NCBI RefSeq assembly: GCF_010470665.1
Contig: NZ_VOPZ01000003.1
Location: forward strand, 1 to 64,000
Reading direction: 5' to 3'
Source: Desulfovibrio sp. JC022
GTDB taxonomy: Bacteria; Desulfobacterota; Desulfovibrionia; Desulfovibrionales; Desulfovibrionaceae
DNA: 64,000 bases
In this document: in pieces, positions 1 to 7,912 of the stretch
Layout of the letters: each line of letters opens with the position of its first letter
Numbering within the stretch: position 1 is the stretch's first letter
Translations under genes and position numbers: made by a program
The notes under the pieces: model-generated
What the model saw: only the letters and a program-made list of their open reading frames with translations
What the model was told of the DNA's origin: nothing
Databases searched by the model: none

Positions 1-105
1 ATTGTCGATCTGCATCTCGGCTGGCTCGTTTTCTCCGTAAAGCACCAGTCCGGTTGTGAGTTCTTTTCGGGACCTGCGTTCCATCCGGTAATCAGAAAAG
101 TTCAT
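1..105 (-). CDS. Partial PilZ-domain-like protein (N-terminus only)
   Basis: Only the first 35 codons are inside the window; the gene runs off the left edge on the minus strand. The visible protein starts with ATG at 105 and reads MNFSDYRMERRSRKELTTGL and onward to Gln-Ile-Asp-Asn. An N-terminal ERRSRKEL stretch followed about 20 residues later by an IDN strand resembles the start of PilZ domains (an RxxxR-type basic motif, then a strand ending near N-I-S), which bind cyclic-di-GMP. The rest of the motif lies outside, so the family call is tentative. An AGGT upstream of the start may be a weak ribosome binding site. Confidence 0.4.
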   Translation of the reverse strand, partial: MNFSDYRMERRSRKELTTGLVLYGENEPAEMQIDN

Positions 106-409
106 TATTTGCTACCTGTGTTAAAGTTGCGGAAGTATGCCCTGAACTCCTATTATTCAAAGCAATCCTTTTCCCATTCACTTTAAAGGTATCGAGCTGG
201 GCGGACCTGAATCAGGTAAATCAGGTCCGGGTTGAGAAAAAAATGGAAATTCTTGATACTGGACGGATTGGAATAAAACAGGCGATCAGCTGATATCAAA
301 ATGGTCTTTCCGCGCAACAGCGGCGAAGCCTTAATAAAAGTTTTGGGAGAGTCCAGAGAACCTTTTTCCAAAAAGGTTCTCTGGTCCCCGAAGGGCCGCC
401 GGAGGCATC
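106..409. other. Intergenic region upstream of cobS
   Basis: No convincing gene in about 300 bases. It holds a 9-bp-arm hairpin (CGGACCTGA at 202-210, TCAGGTCCG at 221-229), which lacks a clear T-run, and copy 1 of the palindromic repeat family, ending at the cobS start. I looked for a cobalamin riboswitch because of the gene downstream and did not recognise one. Confidence 0.6.
330..408 (+). repeat. Palindromic intergenic repeat, copy 1
   Basis: The unit reads taataaaagttttgggag, then a perfect 15-bp-arm hairpin (353-367 pairing with 370-384, loop CC), then a tail ending GCCGCCGGAGGCAT at 396-409. Copies 2 (40701-40790, inverted) and 3 (about 40930-41010) share the leading AAAAGTTTT-type segment, a perfect palindrome of different sequence, and the same GCCGCCGGAGGCAT tail. 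Here GGAGG of the tail sits just before the cobS TTG start and can serve as its ribosome binding site. Confidence 0.75.
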
Positions 410-1147
410 TTGAATATAATTCGTGACATTTTAATTACCCTTGGCTTTATGACCCGCATCGGTCCGGTCATGGAAATCGAAGCTGATGACATCGGGCGCA
501 CTGTAAAATGGATGCCGCTTAGCGGTCTGGTTCTGGGCGGGTTGATCGTGCTTCCTTTCTGGCTGGGCTTGTTTGCGGGTAAATTCTGGATTCAGGCATG
601 GCTGACCGTTGCCGCCTCGGCTTACCTGACCCGTGGGCTGCACTTTGACGGCTTTGCGGATATTGCCGACGGGGCCGGACCTTACCCGGACCCTGAGCGG
701 TTCTGGAAGATCAGCAAAGACAGTTGTTCCGGTGTGTTCGGGGTGTTGGCTCTGGTGCTGGCTGCGCTGGGGCAAACTGTTTGTTTTTATTATGTGTATG
801 AGGCCGGGGCCTTTGGCGCGGTAGTCTGGATTTTCGTGCTCGGCAGGCTGGGCAATGCTGTGATGAGCATGGTCGGTAAGCCTATGGCAAGGCCGGGGCA
901 GGGCAGCTTGTCCATGCGCGGAGCGGACAGGCTTTCAATTAGCGTTGCAGCTGCGACAACGGTGCTGTTGGGGGCTTTCGCGGTCAGTCCGGCAGTGCAA
1001 TTGCTGGCTTATGCTTTTGGTGCATGCTCCATTTTCTTTTTGTTCCGGCTGGCTAAAAAGGTCGGTGGTGCAAATGGCGATTTTCTCGGAGCTTCAGTGG
1101 TGCTCGGCGAATTGGCAGGATTACTGGCATTCTGTGCATTGAATTGA
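410..1147 (+). CDS. cobS: Adenosylcobinamide-GDP ribazoletransferase (cobalamin synthase)
   Basis: Joins alpha-ribazole (or its 5'-phosphate) to adenosylcobinamide-GDP, the last assembly step of the cobalamin nucleotide loop, in the cytoplasmic membrane. The 245-residue protein has the usual CobS length, several hydrophobic segments, and both hallmark motifs: RGLHFDGFADIADG at residues 75-88 (metal/substrate-binding aspartates) and GGANGDFLGAS near residue 220. The start is TTG at 410 with GGAGG at 401-405; no better in-frame ATG precedes the conserved N-terminus. The ribosome binding site lies in the tail of a palindromic repeat. No other cobalamin biosynthesis gene is adjacent downstream, but the MetH encoded at 35 kb would use the product. 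Confidence 0.93.
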   Translation: MNIIRDILITLGFMTRIGPVMEIEADDIGRTVKWMPLSGLVLGGLIVLPFWLGLFAGKFWIQAWLTVAASAYLTRGLHFDGFADIADGAGPYPDPERFWKISKDSCSGVFGVLALVLAALGQTVCFYYVYEAGAFGAVVWIFVLGRLGNAVMSMVGKPMARPGQGSLSMRGADRLSISVAAATTVLLGAFAVSPAVQLLAYAFGACSIFFLFRLAKKVGGANGDFLGASVVLGELAGLLAFCALN

Positions 1148-1187
1148 TATAACGGCTTAATATTTTAAAATAAGCATAGGAATCAAC

Positions 1188-2666
1188 ATGGATAATCTGC
1201 CTACATTGAAGAACTTCGGCGAACAGCTTGATCTCCTGAAACGGCTCATTAAAGAGGGAAACGAGGAGCAGGCTGATTTTATTGCCCAGAATATGTATGA
1301 GAATTACGCCTATGCCCGTGACGGTTTTCTTTCACAGGAAGATGCAAATCTTGGGGCACGTCATGATCTTGCTGAGAAAGACGAGCGGATTGCTATGCTT
1401 GAGGATAAACTCAAAGAAGCTTTCAGTGTTTATAATGCTGATTTGCAGCTTTTCGGTAAATTTTGCAAAGCCCTGCAATATGTGAACAGCCTTAAATCCA
1501 TGGCTGACCTGCCTGATGCGCTGAGGGGGATTGCGGGCGAACTGGGCTTAGGGCGGATTGCCGTTGTTCTGGATCGTGAGCTATGCAAGGACATACCCTG
1601 TCCAGAGATTCCGACCTTTTATCTTAAAGGCTGCATGCGCTATATTGATGCTACTTTGAATGATGGCCCTAACCGGGTTTTTCTGGGACCTATTTCCCGG
1701 ATGATGCGCCCGGATGTTTTTTTCGGGGACCCGGAAGTCGGTCCGGAATTGGGGGGCTCCTGTTTTGCTTTCGGCTTGAGGGATAAATATACGCCCGGCA
1801 GGCTGATCGGTCTTATTTCAATCCATGACCCTTCGGAAGATCGCTTTCAGCCTGACATGGGTACGGATTTTCTGGAATATTTCTGTAGTTCTGTAGCCTC
1901 CACCCTCATTGATGTTATCAATCATGAGCGGGGTGAACTTTTGCGTGTGGATGTGGAGCGCATCACCCGCCACGATTTGAAGACTCCACTCAACGCGGTT
2001 ATCAATCTGCCCCATCTGCTGCTGGTGGGGGAGGCCGATCCTGATAAAATCGAGCTGATCAAGAATATTCAGGATGCCGGATACCGCATGCTGGGATTGG
2101 TTAACAGATCCTACGATCTATACCGTATGGAAACCGGCTCTTACCGTTTACGTCCTGAGCGGGTGGATGTCGTGCCGCTGATCAAACGTATAGCAACAGA
2201 TCTTCAGAATATTATTGAAGGCCGCGACTCAGCACTTAAGGTGTTCATTGATGGGAATGAAGCCGGGAACGATGATTCATTTTATGTGCAGGGTGAGGAG
2301 TTATTGCTTTTTTCCATGCTTGCCAATCTGCTTAAAAACAGCATTGAGGCCAGCCCGACGGGAAGCCCGGTCACGGTTAATCTTGACCAGGCAGAGTATC
2401 CGCTTATTTCCGTCCACAATTTCGGTGATGTTCCGGATGCGGTCAGAGATAGTTTTTTTGAGAAGTATTCCACCGCAGGCAAAAGCAGTGGAACCGGACT
2501 GGGAACGTACTCCGCAAGCCTGATCGCAAAGGTTCATGGCGGCTCGATCAGTATGGAGTCCACCAAGGAGAGGGGAACTACGGTGGCAGTTGATTTTGAC
2601 CCTGAATCAGCGCAGGGAGGAGATTGGCAGCCTGAAAATGAATTTGGCCCCGGCTCCCGGTGTTGA
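1188..2666 (+). CDS. Soluble sensor histidine kinase
   Basis: A 492-residue cytoplasmic kinase with no membrane segment. Residues 1-85 are largely helical and charged; 90-245 look like a GAF-type sensory domain; the HisKA dimerisation domain has the H-box around His262 (RITRHDLKTPLNAV); the HATPase domain has the N-box NLLKNSIEAS near 390 and the G-box SSGTGLGTYSAS near 435. No receiver domain or cognate regulator is adjacent, so it is probably an orphan kinase. Start ATG at 1188. Its last 60 nucleotides, encoding a non-conserved tail after the ATPase domain, overlap antisense with the 3' end of the convergent kinase gene. The ligand is unknown. Confidence 0.85.
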   Translation: MDNLPTLKNFGEQLDLLKRLIKEGNEEQADFIAQNMYENYAYARDGFLSQEDANLGARHDLAEKDERIAMLEDKLKEAFSVYNADLQLFGKFCKALQYVNSLKSMADLPDALRGIAGELGLGRIAVVLDRELCKDIPCPEIPTFYLKGCMRYIDATLNDGPNRVFLGPISRMMRPDVFFGDPEVGPELGGSCFAFGLRDKYTPGRLIGLISIHDPSEDRFQPDMGTDFLEYFCSSVASTLIDVINHERGELLRVDVERITRHDLKTPLNAVINLPHLLLVGEADPDKIELIKNIQDAGYRMLGLVNRSYDLYRMETGSYRLRPERVDVVPLIKRIATDLQNIIEGRDSALKVFIDGNEAGNDDSFYVQGEELLLFSMLANLLKNSIEASPTGSPVTVNLDQAEYPLISVHNFGDVPDAVRDSFFEKYSTAGKSSGTGLGTYSASLIAKVHGGSISMESTKERGTTVAVDFDPESAQGGDWQPENEFGPGSRC

Positions 2667-5141
2667 TTCTATGGTAAAGCTGCCGTTGTGGTTCTCGGTG
2701 ATGATAAAGTAGGATACTGAAAGACCCAGCCCGGTCCCGACCCCTTTGGGCTTGGTGGTGAAGAAAGGATCAAAGACTCTTTTGCGCACACTTTCCTCCA
2801 TGCCCGGACCGTTGTCTGAAACAGAAGTGGCTACATAGTCCCCCTCCTGCCATATCTTGATTTCTATCCGTGGTTTTTCGCAATTGCTGTCATTCATGGC
2901 ATGGGCTGCGTTGCCCAGCAGGTTAAGCATGACCTGTTCTATTTCTGTGGGCGCGCAGATTACAAAGGGAAGATTTTCTTCGTAATCCTTGATCAGCTCG
3001 ATTTTTCTGAAATCATATTTTTTCTTGAGATTGTAGTCCTGCTCTGCAAGAGCAATAGCACTGTCGGTCAATTCATTCAGTCTGCATGTGGTGCGGTGAA
3101 CGTCAGTTTTACGGCTGAAATTAAGCATATTGGCAATGATTCCTGCCGCACGGGTTGCGGATTCCCGGACTCCTGAAATAATTTTAAAGATGCCGCGTTC
3201 TTCTATGTATTTATTGATAGTTTCAAGGGAAATATCCATTTGCCGAGCGACTTGTTGATTTTTGGACAGACCGGGCATCAGCCTGCGTTCAATATTCTGG
3301 GTTCCTTGAAGTATACCCCCTAACGGGTTGTTGATTTCATGGGCCATACCCGCAGCCAGTCCGCCCACGGACATCATTTTTTCGGTCTGGACCATCATTT
3401 CTTCAATACGTACATTGTCGGTCACATCATCAAGACGGATGACAGCCCCGTCAAAACCCTCGCTTATCAGAGGGTAGATGGTGATATTTTCGTAGCGGGT
3501 TTCTCCATTCACAATCCGCGGGATACGTATTTTTTGTTGTGTTTTTCCATTGATGATTTGCTGCTTAGCCTTGTCAATTTCCTTATCCAACTGGGGAAAT
3601 ACGGCGGAAAGCTGTTTGCCGTTTACGGATTCGAAGCTTAGTCCGCTGGATTTGGCGGCTCCCTTGTTCCAAAGGGTGATCGCGCCGACTTTATCCACTC
3701 CCACAAGTATGGAGGGCATGGAGTCTATAATGTTCTTTTGGTGGTTACGCAGCTTGATTAATTCTTTTTCCACCCGTGCGTGTTCTGTGATTTTTGTTTC
3801 GAGCTGGTAATTACTTGCTGAGAGCTGTCTGTTTCCGTCTTCCAGAGCAGTCAGCAATTCCTCTTTTTCTTGCATGCCGGATTTTATGGACTCCAGCATC
3901 TGGCTGATAACCTTACCCAGTTCCTTAATTTCTCTAGGTCCTTCCTGTGGGATTTCAGAGGCCGACATGCCTCCTTCACGGATGGCCCGTGCGGCTGCGG
4001 TCAGTTTTGTGAGCGGCTGGGCTATCTTGCTGGAAAGGATGGTCGCAAAAAGCAGGGCCAGAGCCAGCACACCGATGGAGAGCATGCTTATTTCTTTTCT
4101 GAGCATCTGTCCCGGTTTTTCCAGATCATCCATGTATGCTGAAGAACATATGTACCAGTCCAAGGGTTCAAAATATTTGATATAGGCCCTTTTGCGGAAG
4201 GTGAAGTCGCCCTTGCGGCGCGGTGGTTTATCCCAAATATATTCAAATATGCCGTCTTTGTGGGCTGCTTCCATGAGTTCAAGGAAAATGGGATTACCTG
4301 TTTCAGGGTTCAGAAGTTCAGTTATAGGGATGTTTTCATAGTTTGGATGGATTATTAGTTCCGGACTGCCTGAAAACAAAAAAATGTAGCCGTTTTTACC
4401 GACCTTTATATTCTGAAAACTTCTTTTTAGCTCTTTAAGTACGGCTTCAATTCTTATCTTTACTTCTTTTTCAATATCATCAATGTAGACGCCAGATCCG
4501 ACAACCCAACCCCACTCCTTAAAAATCTGTACATAAGAGAGCTTAGGTTGTTCTTTGGTCAGTCCTTGCTTAGTTGGTTTGGGCCATAGGTATTCAGTGT
4601 ATCCTGATCCGAATTTCTTACAGATATCGCGAAAGGCAGCAAAGATATTTTCCTCGCTGTTGCGCACCCCTTTAAAGCGGGGATCATCGAGTATTTTCCC
4701 ATCCAGAGCAGGTATGGTCGGGTGCATGACCATACGAGGGATTGGAATGGTGTCGTCATTTATCCAGATATACCCTGTCCCGTCATCGTAGCGCATGCTT
4801 TTTAATTGTTCGATGCTGAGTTTTTTGGCTTCGGCTTCTGACAATACTCCACTAGTGTATTTATCGTAATTGAGCCGGATAAGATCAATGGACATTCCCA
4901 CTATATTTTTAAGATGCTGCTTGCGGGCGGAAATGGCGGACTTTTCGGAAAAAATAATACTTTGATACTGGGTGTCTAGCTCTTGATAGACGGCGTCCAC
5001 AATGGCTTGCGCATGGGCGAACTCAGACTCCATAACCGAGTCCGTTACTGTGCGCTGGGCAAAGTAAGTCAGTCCGGCAGTGGTCGCTATGACCAGCCCG
5101 GCGGCAAAAAAAAGCAGGATCGCTTTCATGGACTTGAACAT
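2607..5141 (-). CDS. Membrane sensor histidine kinase with double Cache, HAMP and PAS domains
   Basis: An 844-residue transmembrane sensor. In order: a TM segment at about 7-28, two Cache-type extracytoplasmic modules (DDGTGYIWIND near 120 and VGKNGYIFLFSG near 245, each with the trailing WGWVVGSGVYIDDIE- or WYICSSAYMDDLE-type strand), a second TM near 350, HAMP, a coiled coil, PAS at about 465-570, then HisKA with GLAAGMAHEINNPLGG and HATPase with GVGTGLGLSVSY. Cache modules of this type usually bind small carboxylates or similar metabolites. A strong GGGAG lies just before the ATG at 5141. It is tail-to-tail with the soluble kinase, and their coding regions overlap by 60 bases. No response regulator is adjacent. 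Confidence 0.9.
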   Translation of the reverse strand: MFKSMKAILLFFAAGLVIATTAGLTYFAQRTVTDSVMESEFAHAQAIVDAVYQELDTQYQSIIFSEKSAISARKQHLKNIVGMSIDLIRLNYDKYTSGVLSEAEAKKLSIEQLKSMRYDDGTGYIWINDDTIPIPRMVMHPTIPALDGKILDDPRFKGVRNSEENIFAAFRDICKKFGSGYTEYLWPKPTKQGLTKEQPKLSYVQIFKEWGWVVGSGVYIDDIEKEVKIRIEAVLKELKRSFQNIKVGKNGYIFLFSGSPELIIHPNYENIPITELLNPETGNPIFLELMEAAHKDGIFEYIWDKPPRRKGDFTFRKRAYIKYFEPLDWYICSSAYMDDLEKPGQMLRKEISMLSIGVLALALLFATILSSKIAQPLTKLTAAARAIREGGMSASEIPQEGPREIKELGKVISQMLESIKSGMQEKEELLTALEDGNRQLSASNYQLETKITEHARVEKELIKLRNHQKNIIDSMPSILVGVDKVGAITLWNKGAAKSSGLSFESVNGKQLSAVFPQLDKEIDKAKQQIINGKTQQKIRIPRIVNGETRYENITIYPLISEGFDGAVIRLDDVTDNVRIEEMMVQTEKMMSVGGLAAGMAHEINNPLGGILQGTQNIERRLMPGLSKNQQVARQMDISLETINKYIEERGIFKIISGVRESATRAAGIIANMLNFSRKTDVHRTTCRLNELTDSAIALAEQDYNLKKKYDFRKIELIKDYEENLPFVICAPTEIEQVMLNLLGNAAHAMNDSNCEKPRIEIKIWQEGDYVATSVSDNGPGMEESVRKRVFDPFFTTKPKGVGTGLGLSVSYFIITENHNGSFTIESTPGAGAKFIFRLPISSLR

Positions 5142-5243
5142 TTGTCTCCCGGTCAGAGTAATGGAAGTCTGATTCTACGGGACAAATATAACATAGTAAT
5201 ATGAAGTGGTAAATTTATTTACGGTCCAGAGTGTTGCGATTTT

Positions 5244-5696
5244 TTAATGGAGGTCTATGTAAAAGGAATTCTGCGGGCCGTTCAGGAGCTGAAATGAATC
5301 AGCCTTGATGCGTATAACGGAATTCTCAGGCCCGGAAAACGCGTCTGCAATTGCCGGTGCCGTTTCGGCAATTGCAGACTTAATGGTCTTGATTTCAGCG
5401 TCGTCCGTAACCGGGATAAAAATCCCTTTGACAGTCAGGGCTTTGATTTCATTCCGTCTGTCAGACAGTTTGCCGTCCCGGTCATCTATCAGCAGGCTGA
5501 CCTGCGGATTTTGAGAAAGGTTCTTCCATTTACGGCTTTTCCTGCTGCTGACCATGTAGATCTCGTTGCAGTCCGCAGAACTGGCGTAAGCCATTAGCGA
5601 AGTGTGTATTCCGTCTTCGCCTGATGTTGCCAGAACAAGGATATTACATTTGCGGACAAGCTTCTGACAGCTGGTTAGTTGTTCATGGTTACTCAT
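5244..5696 (-). CDS. Pyridoxamine 5'-phosphate oxidase-fold protein
   Basis: A 150-residue protein of the split-barrel flavin-binding superfamily. Recognisable features are an N-terminal LATSGEDGIHTSLMAYAS strand pair, then YMVSSRKSRKWKNLSQNPQVSLLIDDR, the usual pattern in which residues after the second strand contact FMN phosphate. The specific substrate (pyridoxamine phosphate, F420, heme or none) cannot be assigned. The start ATG at 5696 is three bases after the acs stop, so it is almost certainly co-transcribed with acs on the minus strand. Confidence 0.7.
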   Translation of the reverse strand: MSNHEQLTSCQKLVRKCNILVLATSGEDGIHTSLMAYASSADCNEIYMVSSRKSRKWKNLSQNPQVSLLIDDRDGKLSDRRNEIKALTVKGIFIPVTDDAEIKTIKSAIAETAPAIADAFSGPENSVIRIKADSFQLLNGPQNSFYIDLH

Positions 5697-5699
5697 GTT

Positions 5700-7688
5700 C
5701 TACTCGAAAAGAATTTTCTGGCCTTCAATGAGATCGTTGATCACCGAGGCATCCGAAAGGGTGGTGGTGTCGCCGAGATCATTTTCACCCACTGCGATAC
5801 GGCGCAGGATGCGGCGCATTATCTTGCCGGAACGGGTTTTGGGCAATCCTTCAGAGAACTGAATGGCTTCAGGCACGGCAATGGGACTTATTTTTTCACT
5901 GATCCATTCACACAGGGCCGCGCGCATTTCATCATCTTCATCTAGCCCGCTGCGCAGGGTCACATAGGCGTAGACTGACTGTCCCTTGATTTCGTGGGGA
6001 ATACCTACCACTGCGGCTTCAGTCACATCGGGATGGGCAATGAGTGCCGATTCAATCTCGGTTGTGCCTAAGCGGTGCCCGGAAACATTGATAACATCGT
6101 CAAGGCGGCCCATAATCCAATGGAAGCCGTCTTCGTCAATGCGTGCTCCGTCCCCTGTTTCGTAGCTGCCGGGAAAACGTTCAAAGTATGTTTTCCGGTA
6201 GCGTTCCTTGTCATTGTGGATAGCCGTCAGCATGCCCGGCCATGGTTTTGTGATCAGCAGGTGCCCGCCTTCGTTGGGAGAGGCTTCATTTCCGTCACTG
6301 CGCACGATGGCTGTACTTATCCCCGGAAGAGGTTTTCCGGTGGAGCCGGGTTTGAGTTTGTCCACATAGGGCAGGGGTGAGATAAGGATGCCTCCGGTCT
6401 CGGTCTGCCACCATGTGTCCAGCAGGGGCAGTTTTCCTTTGCCTATATGTTCGTGAAACCAGACCCAGACTTCCGGGTTGATGGGTTCTCCTACAGAGCC
6501 AAGGATGCGTAAGGTTGAAAGTTCATACTTCTCCGTCCACTGCGAACCTTCGCGCATGAGCGCACGAATGGCTGTGGGAGTAGTGTAAAAGATATTTACA
6601 CCGTAACGGTTGATAATCTCCCAGTAACGGTCCGGGCGGGGATATGCGGGAACTCCTTCGAAAAGCAGGGTCGTGGCACCCAAAGCCAGCGGCCCGTATA
6701 CAGTATAGCTGTGCCCGGTGATCCAACCGATGTCGGCAGTGCACCAGTGAACATCGTCATCCTTAAGATCGAAAACCCACTGGGTAGTGTGGGCAGTGAT
6801 GGTCATGTAGCCGCCGGTACTGTGAACAATGCCCTTGGGCTTTCCGGTACTGCCGGAGGTGTGCAGGATGAACAGCGGGTCTGTGGAACGCATGGATTCA
6901 GGCTTGCAATAGTCTTCAATGTCCGAGCTTGCCATTTCCTCCTGCCACCATGTGTCGCGGCCCTCAATGAAATCGATTTCGCTACCGGTGCGTTTGACCA
7001 TGATGACCTGCTCAACCGAGGGGCACTCGAAAAGAGCTTCATCCACATTGCGTTTCAGGGGAATGGTTTTTCCCCCGCGCAGGACTCCGTCTGCGGCAAT
7101 GAGGATTTTAGCGTCGCAGTCGATAATGCGGTTTTGCAGGCTTACAGCTGAAAATCCGGCGAAAATAACCGAGTGCACAGCCCCGATGCGGGCGCAGGCC
7201 AGCATGGAGATGACCAGTTCCGGTACCATGGGCAGGTATATGGCTACCCGGTCACCTTTGGAAACACCCATCTTTTTAAGCACATTGGCAAAGCGGCAGA
7301 CTTTGCGGTGCAGCATATGATAGGTGAAGACCCGGACTTCTTCTTCCGGTTCTCCCTGCCAGATCAGGGCTGCCTTGTTGCGTTTGCCGTTTTCCAGATG
7401 GCGGTCAAGGCAGTTTTCAGAAGCGTTGAGTCTTCCGCCTGAAAACCATTTGTATTCATTCTTTTGGGGATCAGATTCAAGAGCGGTTTTAAAATCACGT
7501 TTCCAGTGCAGCAGCTCGCGGGCTCTTTCAGCCCAGAAAGCTTCCGGGTCTTTGTCCGCCATGCGACAGGCCTGTTCATATTTATTCGCTGTAAGGTTGG
7601 CCTTGTCTAGTATTTGCTGCGGCATTTCCTGCGGCGGATCAAAGGTGCGTTCTTCGGTCATCAGGTTCTCAATTCTGTTATCACTCAT
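5700..7688 (-). CDS. acs: Acetyl-CoA synthetase (AMP-forming)
   Basis: Activates acetate to acetyl-AMP and then acetyl-CoA in the cytoplasm. The 662-residue length is typical of Acs. The P-loop-like TSGSTGKPKG lies near residue 280, the acetate-pocket WWQTETGG region near 430, the hinge and A8 region (YETGDGARIDEDGFHWIMGR) near 520-540, and the C-terminal A10 motif PKTRSGKIMRR contains Lys622. That lysine corresponds to the one acetylated by Pat-type enzymes in other bacteria. The Pat-like gene is divergent from acs across a 224-bp intergenic region, which fits post-translational control of Acs. The PNPOx-fold gene follows directly. Confidence 0.97.
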   Translation of the reverse strand: MSDNRIENLMTEERTFDPPQEMPQQILDKANLTANKYEQACRMADKDPEAFWAERARELLHWKRDFKTALESDPQKNEYKWFSGGRLNASENCLDRHLENGKRNKAALIWQGEPEEEVRVFTYHMLHRKVCRFANVLKKMGVSKGDRVAIYLPMVPELVISMLACARIGAVHSVIFAGFSAVSLQNRIIDCDAKILIAADGVLRGGKTIPLKRNVDEALFECPSVEQVIMVKRTGSEIDFIEGRDTWWQEEMASSDIEDYCKPESMRSTDPLFILHTSGSTGKPKGIVHSTGGYMTITAHTTQWVFDLKDDDVHWCTADIGWITGHSYTVYGPLALGATTLLFEGVPAYPRPDRYWEIINRYGVNIFYTTPTAIRALMREGSQWTEKYELSTLRILGSVGEPINPEVWVWFHEHIGKGKLPLLDTWWQTETGGILISPLPYVDKLKPGSTGKPLPGISTAIVRSDGNEASPNEGGHLLITKPWPGMLTAIHNDKERYRKTYFERFPGSYETGDGARIDEDGFHWIMGRLDDVINVSGHRLGTTEIESALIAHPDVTEAAVVGIPHEIKGQSVYAYVTLRSGLDEDDEMRAALCEWISEKISPIAVPEAIQFSEGLPKTRSGKIMRRILRRIAVGENDLGDTTTLSDASVINDLIEGQKILFE

Positions 7689-7912
7689 ATTTTCCGGCTC
7701 CGGCTCATGAAATTTTATGCTGGTTCGTGCACTCTTCTATTGATCATATACGCTGTTTCAGCCGGGTTGAACAGGGCTGTGGACCATCACCATACGCGGT
7801 AATTCCATATTTAGGCTCGTGTTGACCGCTTTATGCTTGATATGCAGCTTGATCAGCAGGTATGTATAAGTTTGTGGACGGTTAAGCGGCGGAACCCTAA
7901 CAAGAGGCCTTC

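Noticed and set aside
183-371. 62-codon minus-strand open frame left of cobS
   Set aside because: It overlaps the palindromic repeat and a hairpin, has no convincing ribosome binding site and no recognisable domain.
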